Assembly: GCA_017429835.1 (NCBI GenBank)
Contig: JAFROD010000016.1
Span: 1 to 58,215 of the forward strand
Direction of reading: 5' to 3'
DNA: 58,215 nucleotides
From: Oscillospiraceae bacterium
Lineage (GTDB): Bacteria; Bacillota; Clostridia; Oscillospirales; Oscillospiraceae
Each line of letters begins with the position of its first letter. Position 1 is the first letter of the stretch. The position numbers were made by a program, and so were the translations under genes. A model generated the notes under the pieces. The model made no database searches. It saw only the letters and a list, made by a program, of their open reading frames with translations, and had not been told where the DNA came from. This document shows positions 1 through 8,201 of this stretch, one piece after another.

Positions 1-99
1 CTTGATCACTATGTCTCTTACTTCAACAACCAGCGCCTTCATGCTGCCTTGGGCTACAAAAGCCCAGTTCAGTACAAGACCGAACTGGGCTTTCCGTAA
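1..99 (+). CDS. IS3-like transposase (OrfB), C-terminal end only
   Basis: An open frame enters from the window edge and stops at TAA 97-99. The last 32 codons include YFNNQRLHAALGYKSPVQY, the C-terminal signature of IS3/IS150-type DDE transposases (rve integrase core), which cut and join the ends of the element. Only the tail is present, so activity cannot be judged. The right terminal repeat of the element follows directly. The start of a similar element lies at the other window end in the same orientation. The family assignment is firm; the exact IS name is not. Confidence 0.85.
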   Translation, partial: LDHYVSYFNNQRLHAALGYKSPVQYKTELGFP

Positions 100-132
100 T
101 TATACTTTTTTATTGTCTACTTTTGCTTGACA
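100..132 (+). repeat. Right terminal inverted repeat of an IS3-like element
   Basis: Read on the minus strand, this stretch contains AAAGTAGACAATAAAAAAGT. It matches AAAGTAGACACTAAAAAAGT at the left end of the element at 58091 with one mismatch in 20. It begins just after the transposase stop codon, as expected for the right end of an IS. The exact outer boundary is uncertain because the outermost bases differ between the two ends. Confidence 0.7.
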
Positions 133-169
133 GGTGCACTGAGCGTTGGCTCAGCCGCCTGTGTTTGAT

Positions 170-2275
170 TTATACCTCGAAGACCAGGTCGCCGTAGGTC
201 GGCACCGGCCAGAGATCCTTGTCCACGATCAGCTCCAGACGGTCGATCGGTTCGCGCAGGGCTTTCATGGCGGGCACGATAACGTCGTGGCAGTAGTTCG
301 CGACGTCCTTGACGCTGTCCGTCTCGCTGCCGCGCCCGATCGCCTCGCGCAGGGCTTCGAGCGCGTCGCTTGCCTGCGTCAGCAGGGCGCTCGTCTGCGT
401 GAGCAGGGCTTCCTGCACGCGCACGCTTGCCTGCGGGCAGGCGGCGCGCACCTTGCAGACCGAGTCGCCGAGGCGGGTGCAGTAGCGCACGATCGCGGGG
501 AGATAGTGCTTTGCCGCCGAATGGACCATCGTCCGCGCTTCGATGAGGGTGACCTTTGCGAAGGTCTCGTACATGATCTCGCTGCGGGATTCCAGCTCCG
601 CGGCGGTGAAGACGCCGAATTTGCCGAAGAGTTCGACCGCCTTTTTCGTCGTCAGCGAGGGTACGGAGGAGACCATGCTCGGCAGATTGGGCAGGCCGCG
701 CCGCGCCGCCTCCTTGATCCATTCCTCGCTGTAGCCGTTGCCGTTGAAGATCACGCGGCTGTGCGCGCGCAGGTTTTCCGCGACCAGACGGATCGCGTCA
801 TGCCGCACGTCGCTGCTCTGCTCCAGCACGTCCGCCGCGTCGCAGAACGCTTCGGCGACGATCGTGTTCAGCACGGTGTTGGAGTTTGCGATGCAGTCGG
901 ACGAGCCGACCATGCGGAACTCGAACTTGTTGCCGGTGAAGGCAAACGGGGAGGTGCGGTTGCGGTCGGCGGCGTCCTTGTGGATGAGCGGCAGAGTGGA
1001 AACGCCCGTGTCGAGCTGACCGACGGCGAGGCAGTCGGCTGCCGTGCCGTTTTTGACGATCTGCTCCACAAGGTCTTCCAACTGGCTGCCGAGGAAGATC
1101 GAGACGATGGCGGGCGGCGCCTCGTCCGCGCCGAGACGCTGATCGTTGCCGACGCAGGCGGTGGACATGCGCAGAAGATCGGCGTGACGGTCGACCGCCT
1201 TGATGATGCAGGAGAGCACCAGCAGGAACTGGAGGTTGTCACTCGGCGTCGTGCCCGGATCGAGCAGGTTTTCGCCGGTGTCGGTGCTGATCGACCAGTT
1301 GTTGTGCTTGCCGGAGCCGTTCACGCCCGCAAAGGGCTTCTCGTGAAGAAGGCACACCAGACCGTGCCGGTTGGCGACGCGCTTCATCGTTTCCATCGTG
1401 AGCTGGTTGTGATCGACCGCGACGTTGCAGGTGGTGTAGACCGGCGCGCTTTCATGCTGCGCGGGCGCGACCTCGTTATGCTGCGTCGTGGCGGGAATGC
1501 CCATTTTCCACAGCTCCACGTTCAGATCCGCCATGAATTCCCCGACGCGTTCGCGGATAACGCCGAAGTACTGATCTTCCAGCTCCTGCCCCTTGGGCGC
1601 GGGCGCGCCGAACAGCGTCCGTCCGGTATAGATCAGGTCGCGGCGCTTGAGGTACTTTTCGCGGTCAACGATGAAATACTCCTGCTCCGCGCCGACGGAG
1701 GGAATGATCTTCTTCGCTTTCTGATCGCCAAACAGACGGACGATGCGGATCGCCTGCTGAGAGAGCGCCTCCATGGAGCGCAGCAGCGGGGTCTTGTTGT
1801 CCAGCGCTTCGCCGGTGTAGGAGATGAACACCGTCGGAATGCACAGGATCGTGCCGCAGGACATTTCCTTGACAAAGGCGGGGGAGGTGATGTCCCAGGC
1901 GGTATAGCCGCGGGCGTAATGCGTGGCGCGCAGACCGCCCGTGGGGAAGGAGGAGGCGTCCGGTTCACCCATGATGAGCTGCTTGCCTGTGAGCTGCAGG
2001 ATGACCTTGCCCTGTTCGTCCGGCACGGAAAGGAAGGAGTCGTGCTTTTCCGCCGTAACGCCGGTCAGCGGCATGAACCAGTGCGTATAGTGGGTCGCGC
2101 CCTTCTCGACCGCCCATTCCATCATCGCCTTTGCGACGATATCGGCAGACGCCATGGAGATCTGACCGCCGTGCTCCATGACGGAGCAGACCTCGTCGAA
2201 CACCTCGCGCGGCAGACGCGCCTGCATGACGGCCTTGCTGAATACGTTTTCACCAAAATAGTCGGAAATCTTCAT
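170..2275 (-). CDS. glnN: Glutamine synthetase type III (GSIII)
   Basis: ATP-dependent cytosolic synthesis of glutamine from glutamate and ammonia. The 701-residue length is that of the large type III enzyme, not the ~450-residue type I enzyme. Visible motifs are GAEQEYFIVD near residue 195 (metal/glutamate-binding Glu), NGSGKHNNWS near 322 (ATP and ammonia site) and EFRMVGSSD near 453. The ATG at 2275 is chosen because GGAGGA lies 7 nt upstream; an upstream in-frame TTG would overlap that ribosome binding site. It is monocistronic, transcribed towards the IS remnant. A weak promoter candidate lies at 2307-2336 (TTGCAA, 18 nt, TAAACT). No GlnR gene is nearby. Confidence 0.96.
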   Translation of the reverse strand: MKISDYFGENVFSKAVMQARLPREVFDEVCSVMEHGGQISMASADIVAKAMMEWAVEKGATHYTHWFMPLTGVTAEKHDSFLSVPDEQGKVILQLTGKQLIMGEPDASSFPTGGLRATHYARGYTAWDITSPAFVKEMSCGTILCIPTVFISYTGEALDNKTPLLRSMEALSQQAIRIVRLFGDQKAKKIIPSVGAEQEYFIVDREKYLKRRDLIYTGRTLFGAPAPKGQELEDQYFGVIRERVGEFMADLNVELWKMGIPATTQHNEVAPAQHESAPVYTTCNVAVDHNQLTMETMKRVANRHGLVCLLHEKPFAGVNGSGKHNNWSISTDTGENLLDPGTTPSDNLQFLLVLSCIIKAVDRHADLLRMSTACVGNDQRLGADEAPPAIVSIFLGSQLEDLVEQIVKNGTAADCLAVGQLDTGVSTLPLIHKDAADRNRTSPFAFTGNKFEFRMVGSSDCIANSNTVLNTIVAEAFCDAADVLEQSSDVRHDAIRLVAENLRAHSRVIFNGNGYSEEWIKEAARRGLPNLPSMVSSVPSLTTKKAVELFGKFGVFTAAELESRSEIMYETFAKVTLIEARTMVHSAAKHYLPAIVRYCTRLGDSVCKVRAACPQASVRVQEALLTQTSALLTQASDALEALREAIGRGSETDSVKDVANYCHDVIVPAMKALREPIDRLELIVDKDLWPVPTYGDLVFEV

Positions 2276-2402
2276 AAGAGCTTCCTCCAAAAACAGGATT
2301 TACAAAAGTTTACCATTTTTTAAGCTCAAATTGCAAGCCCTTTATAGAATTTTATAGGCGTAACCAATGTCGGAATGCAAACTCAAGGGAAATTTATACA
2401 AA

Positions 2403-2431
2403 TTAACGATAGATTTATCATTTTCTATGAT
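2403..2431 (+). promoter_or_regulatory. Possible promoter for the DUF421 gene
   Basis: TTAACG at 2403 and TATGAT at 2426 are separated by 17 nt, 48 nt before the chosen start codon. The -35 box is weak, so this is tentative. Confidence 0.4.
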
Positions 2432-2478
2432 TGCATAAGCGCCGGATTTGTGGGAATGCTACGCGCGGAGGGGTCGTC

Positions 2479-3153
2479 ATGCCATACAGTATCGTCCGCA
2501 CGTTGATATTCTATTTGCTCCTGCTGCTCGTAGTGCGGCTGCTCGGCAAGCGGCAGATCGGCGAAATGGAGCCGACGGAGATCGTGGTCACCATGCTGCT
2601 TGCCAACCTTGCTTCGATCACGATCGAAAATCTGGACTTTCCGATCTGGTACGGCGTCGTGCCGATCGCCCTCGTTTTCGGCGCGGAGCTGCTGCTGTCA
2701 CACTTGACCTTTCGGAGTATTCATATTCGCAGACTGTTCTGCGGCAAGCCGGTCATCCTGATCGACAACGGGAAGATCGACGAAAGGAATCTCCGCAGGA
2801 CGCGGGTCAATCTCGACGAGCTGACGATGCACCTGCGAGAGAACGGCGTGTTCGACCCCACGACGGTCAAATTCGCCATCCTCGAAACCAACGGACAGCT
2901 CAGCACGCTGCTCTACGGCAAGGATCAGCCTGCGTCCGCGAAGGACGCGGGGCAGAAGGTCAGCGATACCGAGCTGCCCGTCACGCTGATCTCCGACGGC
3001 AAGCTCCTGCGCGACAACCTGCCCCTGACGCAGCATGGCGAGGACTGGGTGAAAGAGCAGCTCGCCTTTCGCAGGTGCGGTATGGAGCAGGTGCTTCTGA
3101 TGACGGTCGACGCTTCGGGGCATATCATTTTCATCAAAAAAGCGGAGACTTGA
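2479..3153 (+). CDS. DUF421 (YetF-type) membrane protein
   Basis: The 224-residue protein has an N-terminal membrane part (hydrophobic stretches about residues 4-22, 35-50 and 55-72). It continues with the RLLGKRQIGEMEP segment typical of DUF421 and a soluble C-terminal domain from about residue 85 (KPVILIDNGKI, then VNLDELTMHLRENGV). Family members in spore formers such as YetF are membrane proteins of unclear biochemical role. The ATG at 2479 is preferred over 2431 because GGAGGGG precedes it by 6 nt. A terminator follows. No operon partner. Confidence 0.9.
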   Translation: MPYSIVRTLIFYLLLLLVVRLLGKRQIGEMEPTEIVVTMLLANLASITIENLDFPIWYGVVPIALVFGAELLLSHLTFRSIHIRRLFCGKPVILIDNGKIDERNLRRTRVNLDELTMHLRENGVFDPTTVKFAILETNGQLSTLLYGKDQPASAKDAGQKVSDTELPVTLISDGKLLRDNLPLTQHGEDWVKEQLAFRRCGMEQVLLMTVDASGHIIFIKKAET

Positions 3154-3164
3154 CGGCACATTAC

Positions 3165-3201
3165 GGCGCGTTTTCGGGCTTGACCCGGGCGCGCCTTTTT
3201 T
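3165..3201 (+). terminator. Intrinsic terminator after DUF421, overlapping the argD promoter
   Basis: GGCGCG (3165-3170) pairs with CGCGCC (3190-3195), and inside it CGGG (3175-3178) pairs with CCCG (3184-3187). Six T follow. The 3' half of the hairpin contains the -35 box of the next promoter. Confidence 0.8.
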
Positions 3202-3208
3202 GTATAAT
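3180..3208 (+). promoter_or_regulatory. Sigma-A promoter of argDF
   Basis: TTGACC (3180-3185), 17-nt spacer, TATAAT (3203-3208); the start codon of argD is 34 nt downstream. The -35 box lies inside the upstream terminator hairpin. Confidence 0.85.
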
Positions 3209-3241
3209 AGCACTAAGCTTAACCGAAAATCGGAGGGACGT

Positions 3242-4405
3242 ATGGACGTATTCGAACGCGATCGCCGCTACGTGGCGCATACCTACAACCGCTTTCCGCT
3301 CGAGATCGTGAGCGGGAAAGGGTCGCTCGTGCGCGGCGGCGACGGCAGAGCGTATATTGATTTGGGCAGCGGGATCGCGGTCAATATTTTCGGCCTCTGC
3401 GACGAGGCGTGGAAGGCTGCCGTCACGGAGCAGTTGGACAGATTCCAGCACTGCTCCAATCTCTACTACGCCGCACCGGTCGCGAATCTTGCGCGGCTGC
3501 TCTGCGAACGGACGGGTATGGAGCGCGTCTTCTTTGCCAACTCCGGCGCGGAGGCGAACGAATGCGCCATCAAGGTCGCCCGCAAGTGGGCGGCAGAGAA
3601 AAAGGGCGCGGAATTCTGCAATATCATCACGCTGCAAAAGAGCTTCCACGGGCGCACGCTGGCGACGCTGGCGGCGACGGGACAGGAGGTCTTCCACAAG
3701 GACTATCAGCCGCTGCCCGGTGGTTTCCTCTACGCAGAAGTCGGCGACGCGGCGGGGCTGGAATCGCTCGCGAGAGATTATCCCTGCGCCGCGATTCTCT
3801 TCGAATGCGTGCAGGGCGAGGGCGGCGTCATGCCGATCGGTCAGGCGTGGGCGGACGCCATGCGCGAGGTTGCGGAGAAGTACGATCTTTTGCTGATCGC
3901 CGACGAAGTGCAGATCGGCAACGGCCGCAGCGGGCATCTTTACGGTTATATGGAATACGGCCTGCAGCCCGACGTCGTGACCACGGCGAAGGGACTGGGC
4001 GGCGGACTGCCGCTCGGCGCGGCGATTCTGAGCGGGCGCGTTGCGGACGTTCTGCAGCCCGGCTCGCACGGCTCCACCTTCGGCGGCAATCCGACCTGCT
4101 GTGCGGGCGCGATCAGCATTCTCAACCGCATCGACGACGATCTGCTGCGCGGCGTGCGGGAACGATCGGACTACATCGTGCGGGAACTGACCGGCGCAAA
4201 GGGGATCAAAAACGTCAGCGGCATGGGGCTGATGCTCGGCTTTGAGCCGGAGAAGCCTGCGCGCGAATTCGCGGAGCTTGCGCTCTCCAAGGGCGTCCTC
4301 GTGACGACGGCGAAGCAGAAGATCCGTCTGCTTCCCGCCCTCAATATCCCGATGGATTTGTTAGAAAAAGCGGTGCAGATTCTGAAAGTCTGCGCCGCGG
4401 AATAA
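3242..4405 (+). CDS. argD: Acetylornithine aminotransferase
   Basis: PLP-dependent class III aminotransferase of arginine synthesis; it converts N-acetylglutamate semialdehyde to N-acetylornithine in the cytosol. Seen in the 387-residue product: NSGAEANECAIKVAR near residue 100 (phosphate-binding region), the PLP segment IADEVQIGNGRSG near 220 and the Schiff-base lysine in TTAKGLGGGLPLGA near 250. The ATG at 3242 has GGAGGG 5 nt upstream; the longer frame begins upstream of the expected transcription start. argF follows 12 nt downstream. The other arg genes are not in the window. A related ornithine or GABA aminotransferase is possible, but the argF partner favours argD. Confidence 0.93.
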   Translation: MDVFERDRRYVAHTYNRFPLEIVSGKGSLVRGGDGRAYIDLGSGIAVNIFGLCDEAWKAAVTEQLDRFQHCSNLYYAAPVANLARLLCERTGMERVFFANSGAEANECAIKVARKWAAEKKGAEFCNIITLQKSFHGRTLATLAATGQEVFHKDYQPLPGGFLYAEVGDAAGLESLARDYPCAAILFECVQGEGGVMPIGQAWADAMREVAEKYDLLLIADEVQIGNGRSGHLYGYMEYGLQPDVVTTAKGLGGGLPLGAAILSGRVADVLQPGSHGSTFGGNPTCCAGAISILNRIDDDLLRGVRERSDYIVRELTGAKGIKNVSGMGLMLGFEPEKPAREFAELALSKGVLVTTAKQKIRLLPALNIPMDLLEKAVQILKVCAAE

Positions 4406-4417
4406 AGGAGAAAGACT

Positions 4418-5401
4418 ATGAACTTGAAAGGCAAAAACTTCCTGACCCTGCTCGACTTCACGCCGGAGGAGATCACCGGACTGTTAGACCTCGCTGCTGA
4501 GCTCAAGGCGAAGAAAAAGGCCGGCATTTTCCACGACGATTACAAGGGCAAGAATATCGCGCTGATCTTTGAAAAGACCTCGACCCGCACGCGCTGCTCC
4601 TTCGAGGTCGCCGCGCACGATCTCGGCATGCACGTGACCTACCTCGACCCGACCGGCTCGCAGATCGGCAAGAAGGAGTCCATCGCCGATACCGCCCGCG
4701 TCCTCGGCAGGCTTTACGACGGCATCGAGTACCGCGGCTTCGGGCAGGCCATCGTGGAAGAACTGGCGAAGCACGCCGGCGTGCCCGTCTGGAACGGCCT
4801 GACGAACGAGTACCACCCGACGCAGATTTTGGCGGATATGCTGACCATCCGCGAGCATTTCGGCTCCCTCAAGGGCAGAAAGCTCGTCTTTATGGGCGAC
4901 TGCCGCTACAATATGGCGAATTCCCTGATGATCGGCTGCGCAAAGCTCGGTCTGCATTTCGTCGCCTGCGGCCCGGAGGGCTATTTCCCCAATCCGGAGC
5001 TGATCGCCCGCTGTGAGAAGATCGCCGCCGAGACCGGCGCGACCCTCGCTTTCGAGACGGACCCGATGAAGGCGACTGCCGGCGCGGACGTGATCTACAC
5101 CGACGTCTGGGTCTCCATGGGCGAGCCGATGTCCGCGTGGGAGGAGCGTCTTGCCAAGATGTTGCCCTATCAGGTCAACGCGAAGATCATGGCGAACGCC
5201 GGCGAAAACGCGGTCTTCATGCACTGCCTGCCCGCCTTCCACGATCTCAACACCGGTATCGGCAAGGAGGTCGGAGAACGCTTCCGGCTCGACGCGCTGG
5301 AGGTCACGGACGAGGTCTTCGAGAGCAAGCAGTCCATCGTCTTCGACGAGGCGGAAAACCGTATGCACACGATCAAGGCCGTGATGGCCGCCACGCTGTA
5401 A
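4418..5401 (+). CDS. argF: Ornithine carbamoyltransferase
   Basis: Catalyses carbamoyl phosphate + ornithine to citrulline, the step after ornithine in arginine synthesis. The 327-residue product has the carbamoyl-phosphate motif STRTR (near residue 55), [10 protein letters not shown] (near 135), [13 protein letters not shown] (near 165) and the ornithine-binding HCLPAFHD (near 270). RBS AAAGGAG sits 7 nt before the ATG. Cotranscribed with argD. A catabolic role (arcB) is less likely since there is no arcA or arcC here. Confidence 0.96.
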   Translation: MNLKGKNFLTLLDFTPEEITGLLDLAAELKAKKKAGIFHDDYKGKNIALIFEKTSTRTRCSFEVAAHDLGMHVTYLDPTGSQIGKKESIADTARVLGRLYDGIEYRGFGQAIVEELAKHAGVPVWNGLTNEYHPTQILADMLTIREHFGSLKGRKLVFMGDCRYNMANSLMIGCAKLGLHFVACGPEGYFPNPELIARCEKIAAETGATLAFETDPMKATAGADVIYTDVWVSMGEPMSAWEERLAKMLPYQVNAKIMANAGENAVFMHCLPAFHDLNTGIGKEVGERFRLDALEVTDEVFESKQSIVFDEAENRMHTIKAVMAATL

Positions 5402-5411
5402 AAGCCGGAGG

Positions 5412-5840
5412 ATGAAAGCGTATTCGTTTTACGGCTGGGAAACGGCGGATATCAAAGACGACAGAGGCTTGACCCCGAGAGATTACTATGATCTGCTGTC
5501 CGACTTGTGGTGCGCGGAGACCTGCGCGCCGCGGCTGCGCGACCGATGGTCGCCGGAGAACAGAACGCTCGGTCAATGCTCGATCACGGCGTTTCTGATG
5601 CAGGATATCTACGGCGGAAAGGTATACGGCGTGCCGCTCAAGGACGGAAATTATCATTGTTTCAACGTCATCGGCGATTGCGTGTTCGACCTGACGAGCG
5701 AGCAGTTCGGCGATACCGTTCTCGACTATGCCGCCGGCCCCGAGCAGTCCCGCGAGACGCATTTTTCCAAAAGAGAAAAAGCGCAGCGCTACGCGCTGCT
5801 GAAAGAAAAACTGCTGAAAAAGCTGAAAGCGCCGATTTAA
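5412..5840 (+). CDS. YunG-like protein
   Basis: A 142-residue soluble protein without a signal peptide. GQCSITAFLMQDIYGGKVYG (about residues 54-73), followed by NYHCFNVIGDCVFDLTSEQF, resembles what I recall of the Bacillus YunG family, whose function is unknown. The conserved Cys in GQCS and the His in NYHCF could form a thiol-hydrolase-like pair; that is inference from motif spacing only. RBS GGAGG precedes the ATG and only 10 nt separate it from argF, so it probably belongs to the argDF transcript. A strong terminator follows. Confidence 0.7.
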   Translation: MKAYSFYGWETADIKDDRGLTPRDYYDLLSDLWCAETCAPRLRDRWSPENRTLGQCSITAFLMQDIYGGKVYGVPLKDGNYHCFNVIGDCVFDLTSEQFGDTVLDYAAGPEQSRETHFSKREKAQRYALLKEKLLKKLKAPI

Positions 5841-5858
5841 CGCGCTTCCGAAATAAAA

Positions 5859-5893
5859 GACGCAGGATCCGCGACTGCGGATCCTGCGTCTTT
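5859..5893 (+). terminator. Intrinsic terminator of the argDF operon
   Basis: Perfect 14-bp stem GACGCAGGATCCGC / GCGGATCCTGCGTC with GACT loop, followed by TTT; flanking A and T bases lengthen the stem. Confidence 0.9.
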
Positions 5894-5963
5894 CGCATAC
5901 GGCGCCCGATTGAGGGAACCGGAAAACTGCGGAATGCTCAATGCGCGGTGCCCCCCCTCCGAA

Positions 5964-6018
5964 GTGTCATTCCGAGGAGCGAAGCGACGTGGGAATCTGT
6001 CCGCGGCAGGGATGGGAC
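5964..6018 (+). repeat. Dispersed palindromic repeat, copy 1
   Basis: Runs from GTGTCATTCC through GAGGAGCGAAGCGACGTG to GGAATCTGTC and GCAGGGATGGGAC. About 55 nt align with the minus strand of 8301-8355. The outer stem ATTCC/GGAAT here is ATTGC/GCAAT in the other copy, a compensatory change. Noncoding. Confidence 0.8.
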
Positions 6019-6255
6019 ATATTGCGTATTACGAAATCGTGTTCTTGTCGGCAGGCGGCCGATGCCCGCCTCCGCGATCCTTGCGTTTCTCCGCTGCGGT
6101 GAAACGGAAATGCAAGCGCTGCTTAACAGAATCAAGTGTTTTGTGCTTTCCTTTTGCAAGCGCATCGCCATAATGAAAACAGCCGAAAAGCAAGGAAACG
6201 ATTCGTTTGACAAGTCGGAAAAGAACTGCATTTTTGAAAAAACGACGGCGTTCAC
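6019..6255. other. Noncoding stretch, nothing recognised
   Basis: Between the palindromic repeat and the SLH leader promoter. Composition is AT-richer than the flanking genes. The short open frames here have no ribosome binding site or recognisable motif, and I see no RNA gene. Confidence 0.6.
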
Positions 6256-6284
6256 TTGCATTCGTCAATCGTTTGTGTTAAACT
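6256..6284 (+). promoter_or_regulatory. Promoter of the SLH-protein leader RNA
   Basis: TTGCAT (6256-6261), 17-nt spacer, TAAACT (6279-6284). The expected start point, about 6291, is exactly the first base of the long leader stem. Each box has four of six consensus bases. Confidence 0.6.
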
Positions 6285-6290
6285 AATCTT

Positions 6291-6453
6291 GCGACACAGC
6301 TTCATATCGTGCAACTGCAAGCTCACGCGTTTTTATCAATTCAGTAAAAACGCGAAGCTCTATTTCGCGTGCTTGCAGGAAGCATCGAAGTTGTGTCGCA
6401 GCAATCGGAGCTGTGCGTTTTTCGGTGCGCAGCTTCGGCTGCGCACTTTTTTG
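6291..6453 (+). ncRNA. Structured leader RNA with terminator/antiterminator, upstream of the SLH gene
   Basis: P1: 6291-6303 pairs with 6387-6399 (13 bp, one G-U). P2: CTGCAAGC 6315-6322 with GCTTGCAG 6371-6378. P3: CGCGTTTTTA 6326-6335 with TAAAAACGCG 6345-6354. A terminator at 6425-6446 with a TTCG loop and six T ends it. An alternative hairpin, 6406-6416 with 6427-6437, would destroy the terminator. The 5' strand of P1 (6295-6303) can also pair with 6407-6415. This layout suits an attenuator or riboswitch; it could also be a small RNA with its own terminator. I do not recognise the class. It ends 8 nt before the RBS. Confidence 0.65.
6425..6452 (+). terminator. Intrinsic terminator inside the SLH leader
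   Basis: GTGCGCAGC (6425-6433), TTCG loop, GCTGCGCAC (6438-6446), TTTTTT. It lies between promoter and start codon of the SLH gene, so readthrough is needed for expression. Confidence 0.85.
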
Positions 6454-6473
6454 TTTTTCAAGGAGGAAACAAA

Positions 6474-7982
6474 ATGAAAAAGAAACTGTTATCCCTGTTC
6501 CTTGCAGTCGCTCTGCTGCTTTCCGTCCTGCCGACGGTCTTCGCGGAAGATATTGTGCTGCCGCCCGATAAGCTCGACGGCGAGATTTATGAAAAAACAG
6601 TTGACTGCGTCATCTATCAAATCGACCCCAACGCAAAAACCGCGACCGTTATCGGCTGCATTCCGGAAAAGCTGCCCGACATTTTGGAGCTTCCGGAGAC
6701 GGTGGACGGCTGCAGCGTGACGAAAATCGCAGCAGGCGGTCTGTCCCCGCTGCACAGCCACGGGCTCATCCTGCCTGATACGCTGACCTGCATTGAAGAG
6801 AATGCAATTGATACGGACGAATCTAACGCAGATTTGTTCATCTGTATGCCCGACAACGAGGTCACTATCGCAAGCGGCTATATTCAGAATTTCTATGTAA
6901 ATTATTGTTTCCTGCCCGAGTCCTTCCAGCTTTCCGCGGAATGCCTTTACCCGGCTGAAATCATTTTCAGCAGCTGCGTGGGATACGAAAAGCACAAGGT
7001 CTATATGGGCGAATATCAGCATCTGGTCACCGTCGACGGCATTATGGACGAACGGCTGATGCTTTCCCGTAGCGGCGTGTACCGTCTGGACGACGGGGAA
7101 TACACGATGATCCTGCTGTCGGACGGCTATCCCGTTCCCGATGCAATCGCAGGCATTCCCGTCACACGTGTCGCAGCATCCTGCGAGATCGACGACATAT
7201 ACATCGTGCTCGGTGAAAACGTCCGCGTTGTCGAGGACGGCGCGTTTGTCGCCTGGGCTTGGTTCAACGCTGATTACATCTACGTTCCCGCCTGCATCGA
7301 ATACCTCCCGGCAGACTATTACCCGACGTATTCTCCCTGCACGATGTACGGTACGTCCGGCGGCTACGCCGAGCAATACGCAAAGGAGCATGGCCTGCTG
7401 TTCGAGGATCCCGAGAAGACGCCTTTTACGGACGTGCCGGAAACCGCTTGGTTTTTCCCATACGTGCACGACGTCTATTGGTACGGTCTGATGAACGGCA
7501 CCTCGGCGACGACCTTCGAGCCGAACGCCACGACGACCCGCGCCATGGTCGTGCAGGTGCTTTACAACCTTGCGGGCGAGGACATCGGCTACTATAACGT
7601 CTTCACGGACGTCAAGCAAAACGACTGGTTCAGCAAAGCAGTTATTTGGGCGTATGCCGCAGGCGTCAGCACCGGCACGAGCGAAACGACCTTCTCGCCG
7701 AACGACTCTGTCACGAGAGAGCAGCTCGCCGCCTTCCTCTACCGCTTCACGACTCTGTGCGGCTTTGACTGCAAGGAACGCGGCGACCTGAGCAAGTTCA
7801 CGGACAAGAATCAGATCTCTTCCTACGCCACGGACGCGATTGCCTGGGCGGTCGGCGTCGGCATCATCAACGGCACCAGCCCGACGACCGTCGCGCCGAA
7901 GAACAACGCGACCCGGGCGGAGATCGCCGCAATGCTCTGCCGTTTGCTTGATTACGTCTACAGCAGCGTTTCCGAGGAGTAA
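6474..7982 (+). CDS. Secreted protein with three S-layer homology (SLH) domains
   Basis: The 502-residue product starts with a signal peptide (MKKKLLSLFLAVALLLSVLP, cleavage probably after VFAED). Residues about 30-310 have no domain I recognise; short repeats of the style EENAIDTDES and VVEDGAFVAWAWF hint at a BspA-like leucine-rich fold. Three SLH domains follow at about 318-370, 378-430 and 440-495, starting FTDVPETAWFFPYV, FTDVKQNDWFSKAV and FTDKNQISSYATDA. SLH domains normally bind pyruvylated secondary cell-wall polymer, so this is likely anchored at the cell surface. AAGGAGG lies 8 nt before the ATG. A structured leader with a terminator precedes it, and repeats flank it. No neighbour suggests a specific role. 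Confidence 0.9.
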   Translation: MKKKLLSLFLAVALLLSVLPTVFAEDIVLPPDKLDGEIYEKTVDCVIYQIDPNAKTATVIGCIPEKLPDILELPETVDGCSVTKIAAGGLSPLHSHGLILPDTLTCIEENAIDTDESNADLFICMPDNEVTIASGYIQNFYVNYCFLPESFQLSAECLYPAEIIFSSCVGYEKHKVYMGEYQHLVTVDGIMDERLMLSRSGVYRLDDGEYTMILLSDGYPVPDAIAGIPVTRVAASCEIDDIYIVLGENVRVVEDGAFVAWAWFNADYIYVPACIEYLPADYYPTYSPCTMYGTSGGYAEQYAKEHGLLFEDPEKTPFTDVPETAWFFPYVHDVYWYGLMNGTSATTFEPNATTTRAMVVQVLYNLAGEDIGYYNVFTDVKQNDWFSKAVIWAYAAGVSTGTSETTFSPNDSVTREQLAAFLYRFTTLCGFDCKERGDLSKFTDKNQISSYATDAIAWAVGVGIINGTSPTTVAPKNNATRAEIAAMLCRLLDYVYSSVSEE

Positions 7983-8070
7983 CTCGCTTCGTCGTTCGTT
8001 GTCATTACTTTCCATCAACGTCATATCAAGGAAGCGCAGCGCCCGTAAGGGTGCTACGCTTTCATATCCT

Positions 8071-8112
8071 GGCTCCCTAACAGAGGGAGCTGTCAGCGAA
8101 GCTGACTGAGGG
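8071..8112 (+). repeat. GGGAGCTG-hairpin intergenic repeat, copy A
   Basis: GGCTCCCT, AGGGAGCTG, then hairpin GTCAGC-GAA-GCTGAC and TGAGGG. Same architecture as the copies at 8119 and 8202. Confidence 0.7.
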
Positions 8113-8118
8113 CGTTTG

Positions 8119-8164
8119 GATCCCTCTGCGAGGGAGCTGGCGAGCGCAAGCGAGACTGAGGGAG
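8119..8164 (+). repeat. GGGAGCTG-hairpin intergenic repeat, copy B
   Basis: GATCCCTC, GAGGGAGCTG, then a hairpin with GAGCGCAAGCGAG core and ACTGAGGGAG. It aligns with copy A outside the hairpin, while the hairpin arms differ. Confidence 0.7.
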
Positions 8165-8201
8165 AGAATAAGACCCTTTAGTGCTGAATGGCATGTCCGG
8201 C

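Noticed and set aside
146..2323. 725-codon plus-strand frame over glutamine synthetase
   Set aside because: Shadow of the GSIII gene; no ribosome binding site or recognisable domain.
6291..6453. SLH leader as a known c-di-GMP, c-di-AMP or T-box riboswitch
   Set aside because: None of the conserved core sequences of those classes (for example the T-box AGGGTGGNACCGCG) is present.
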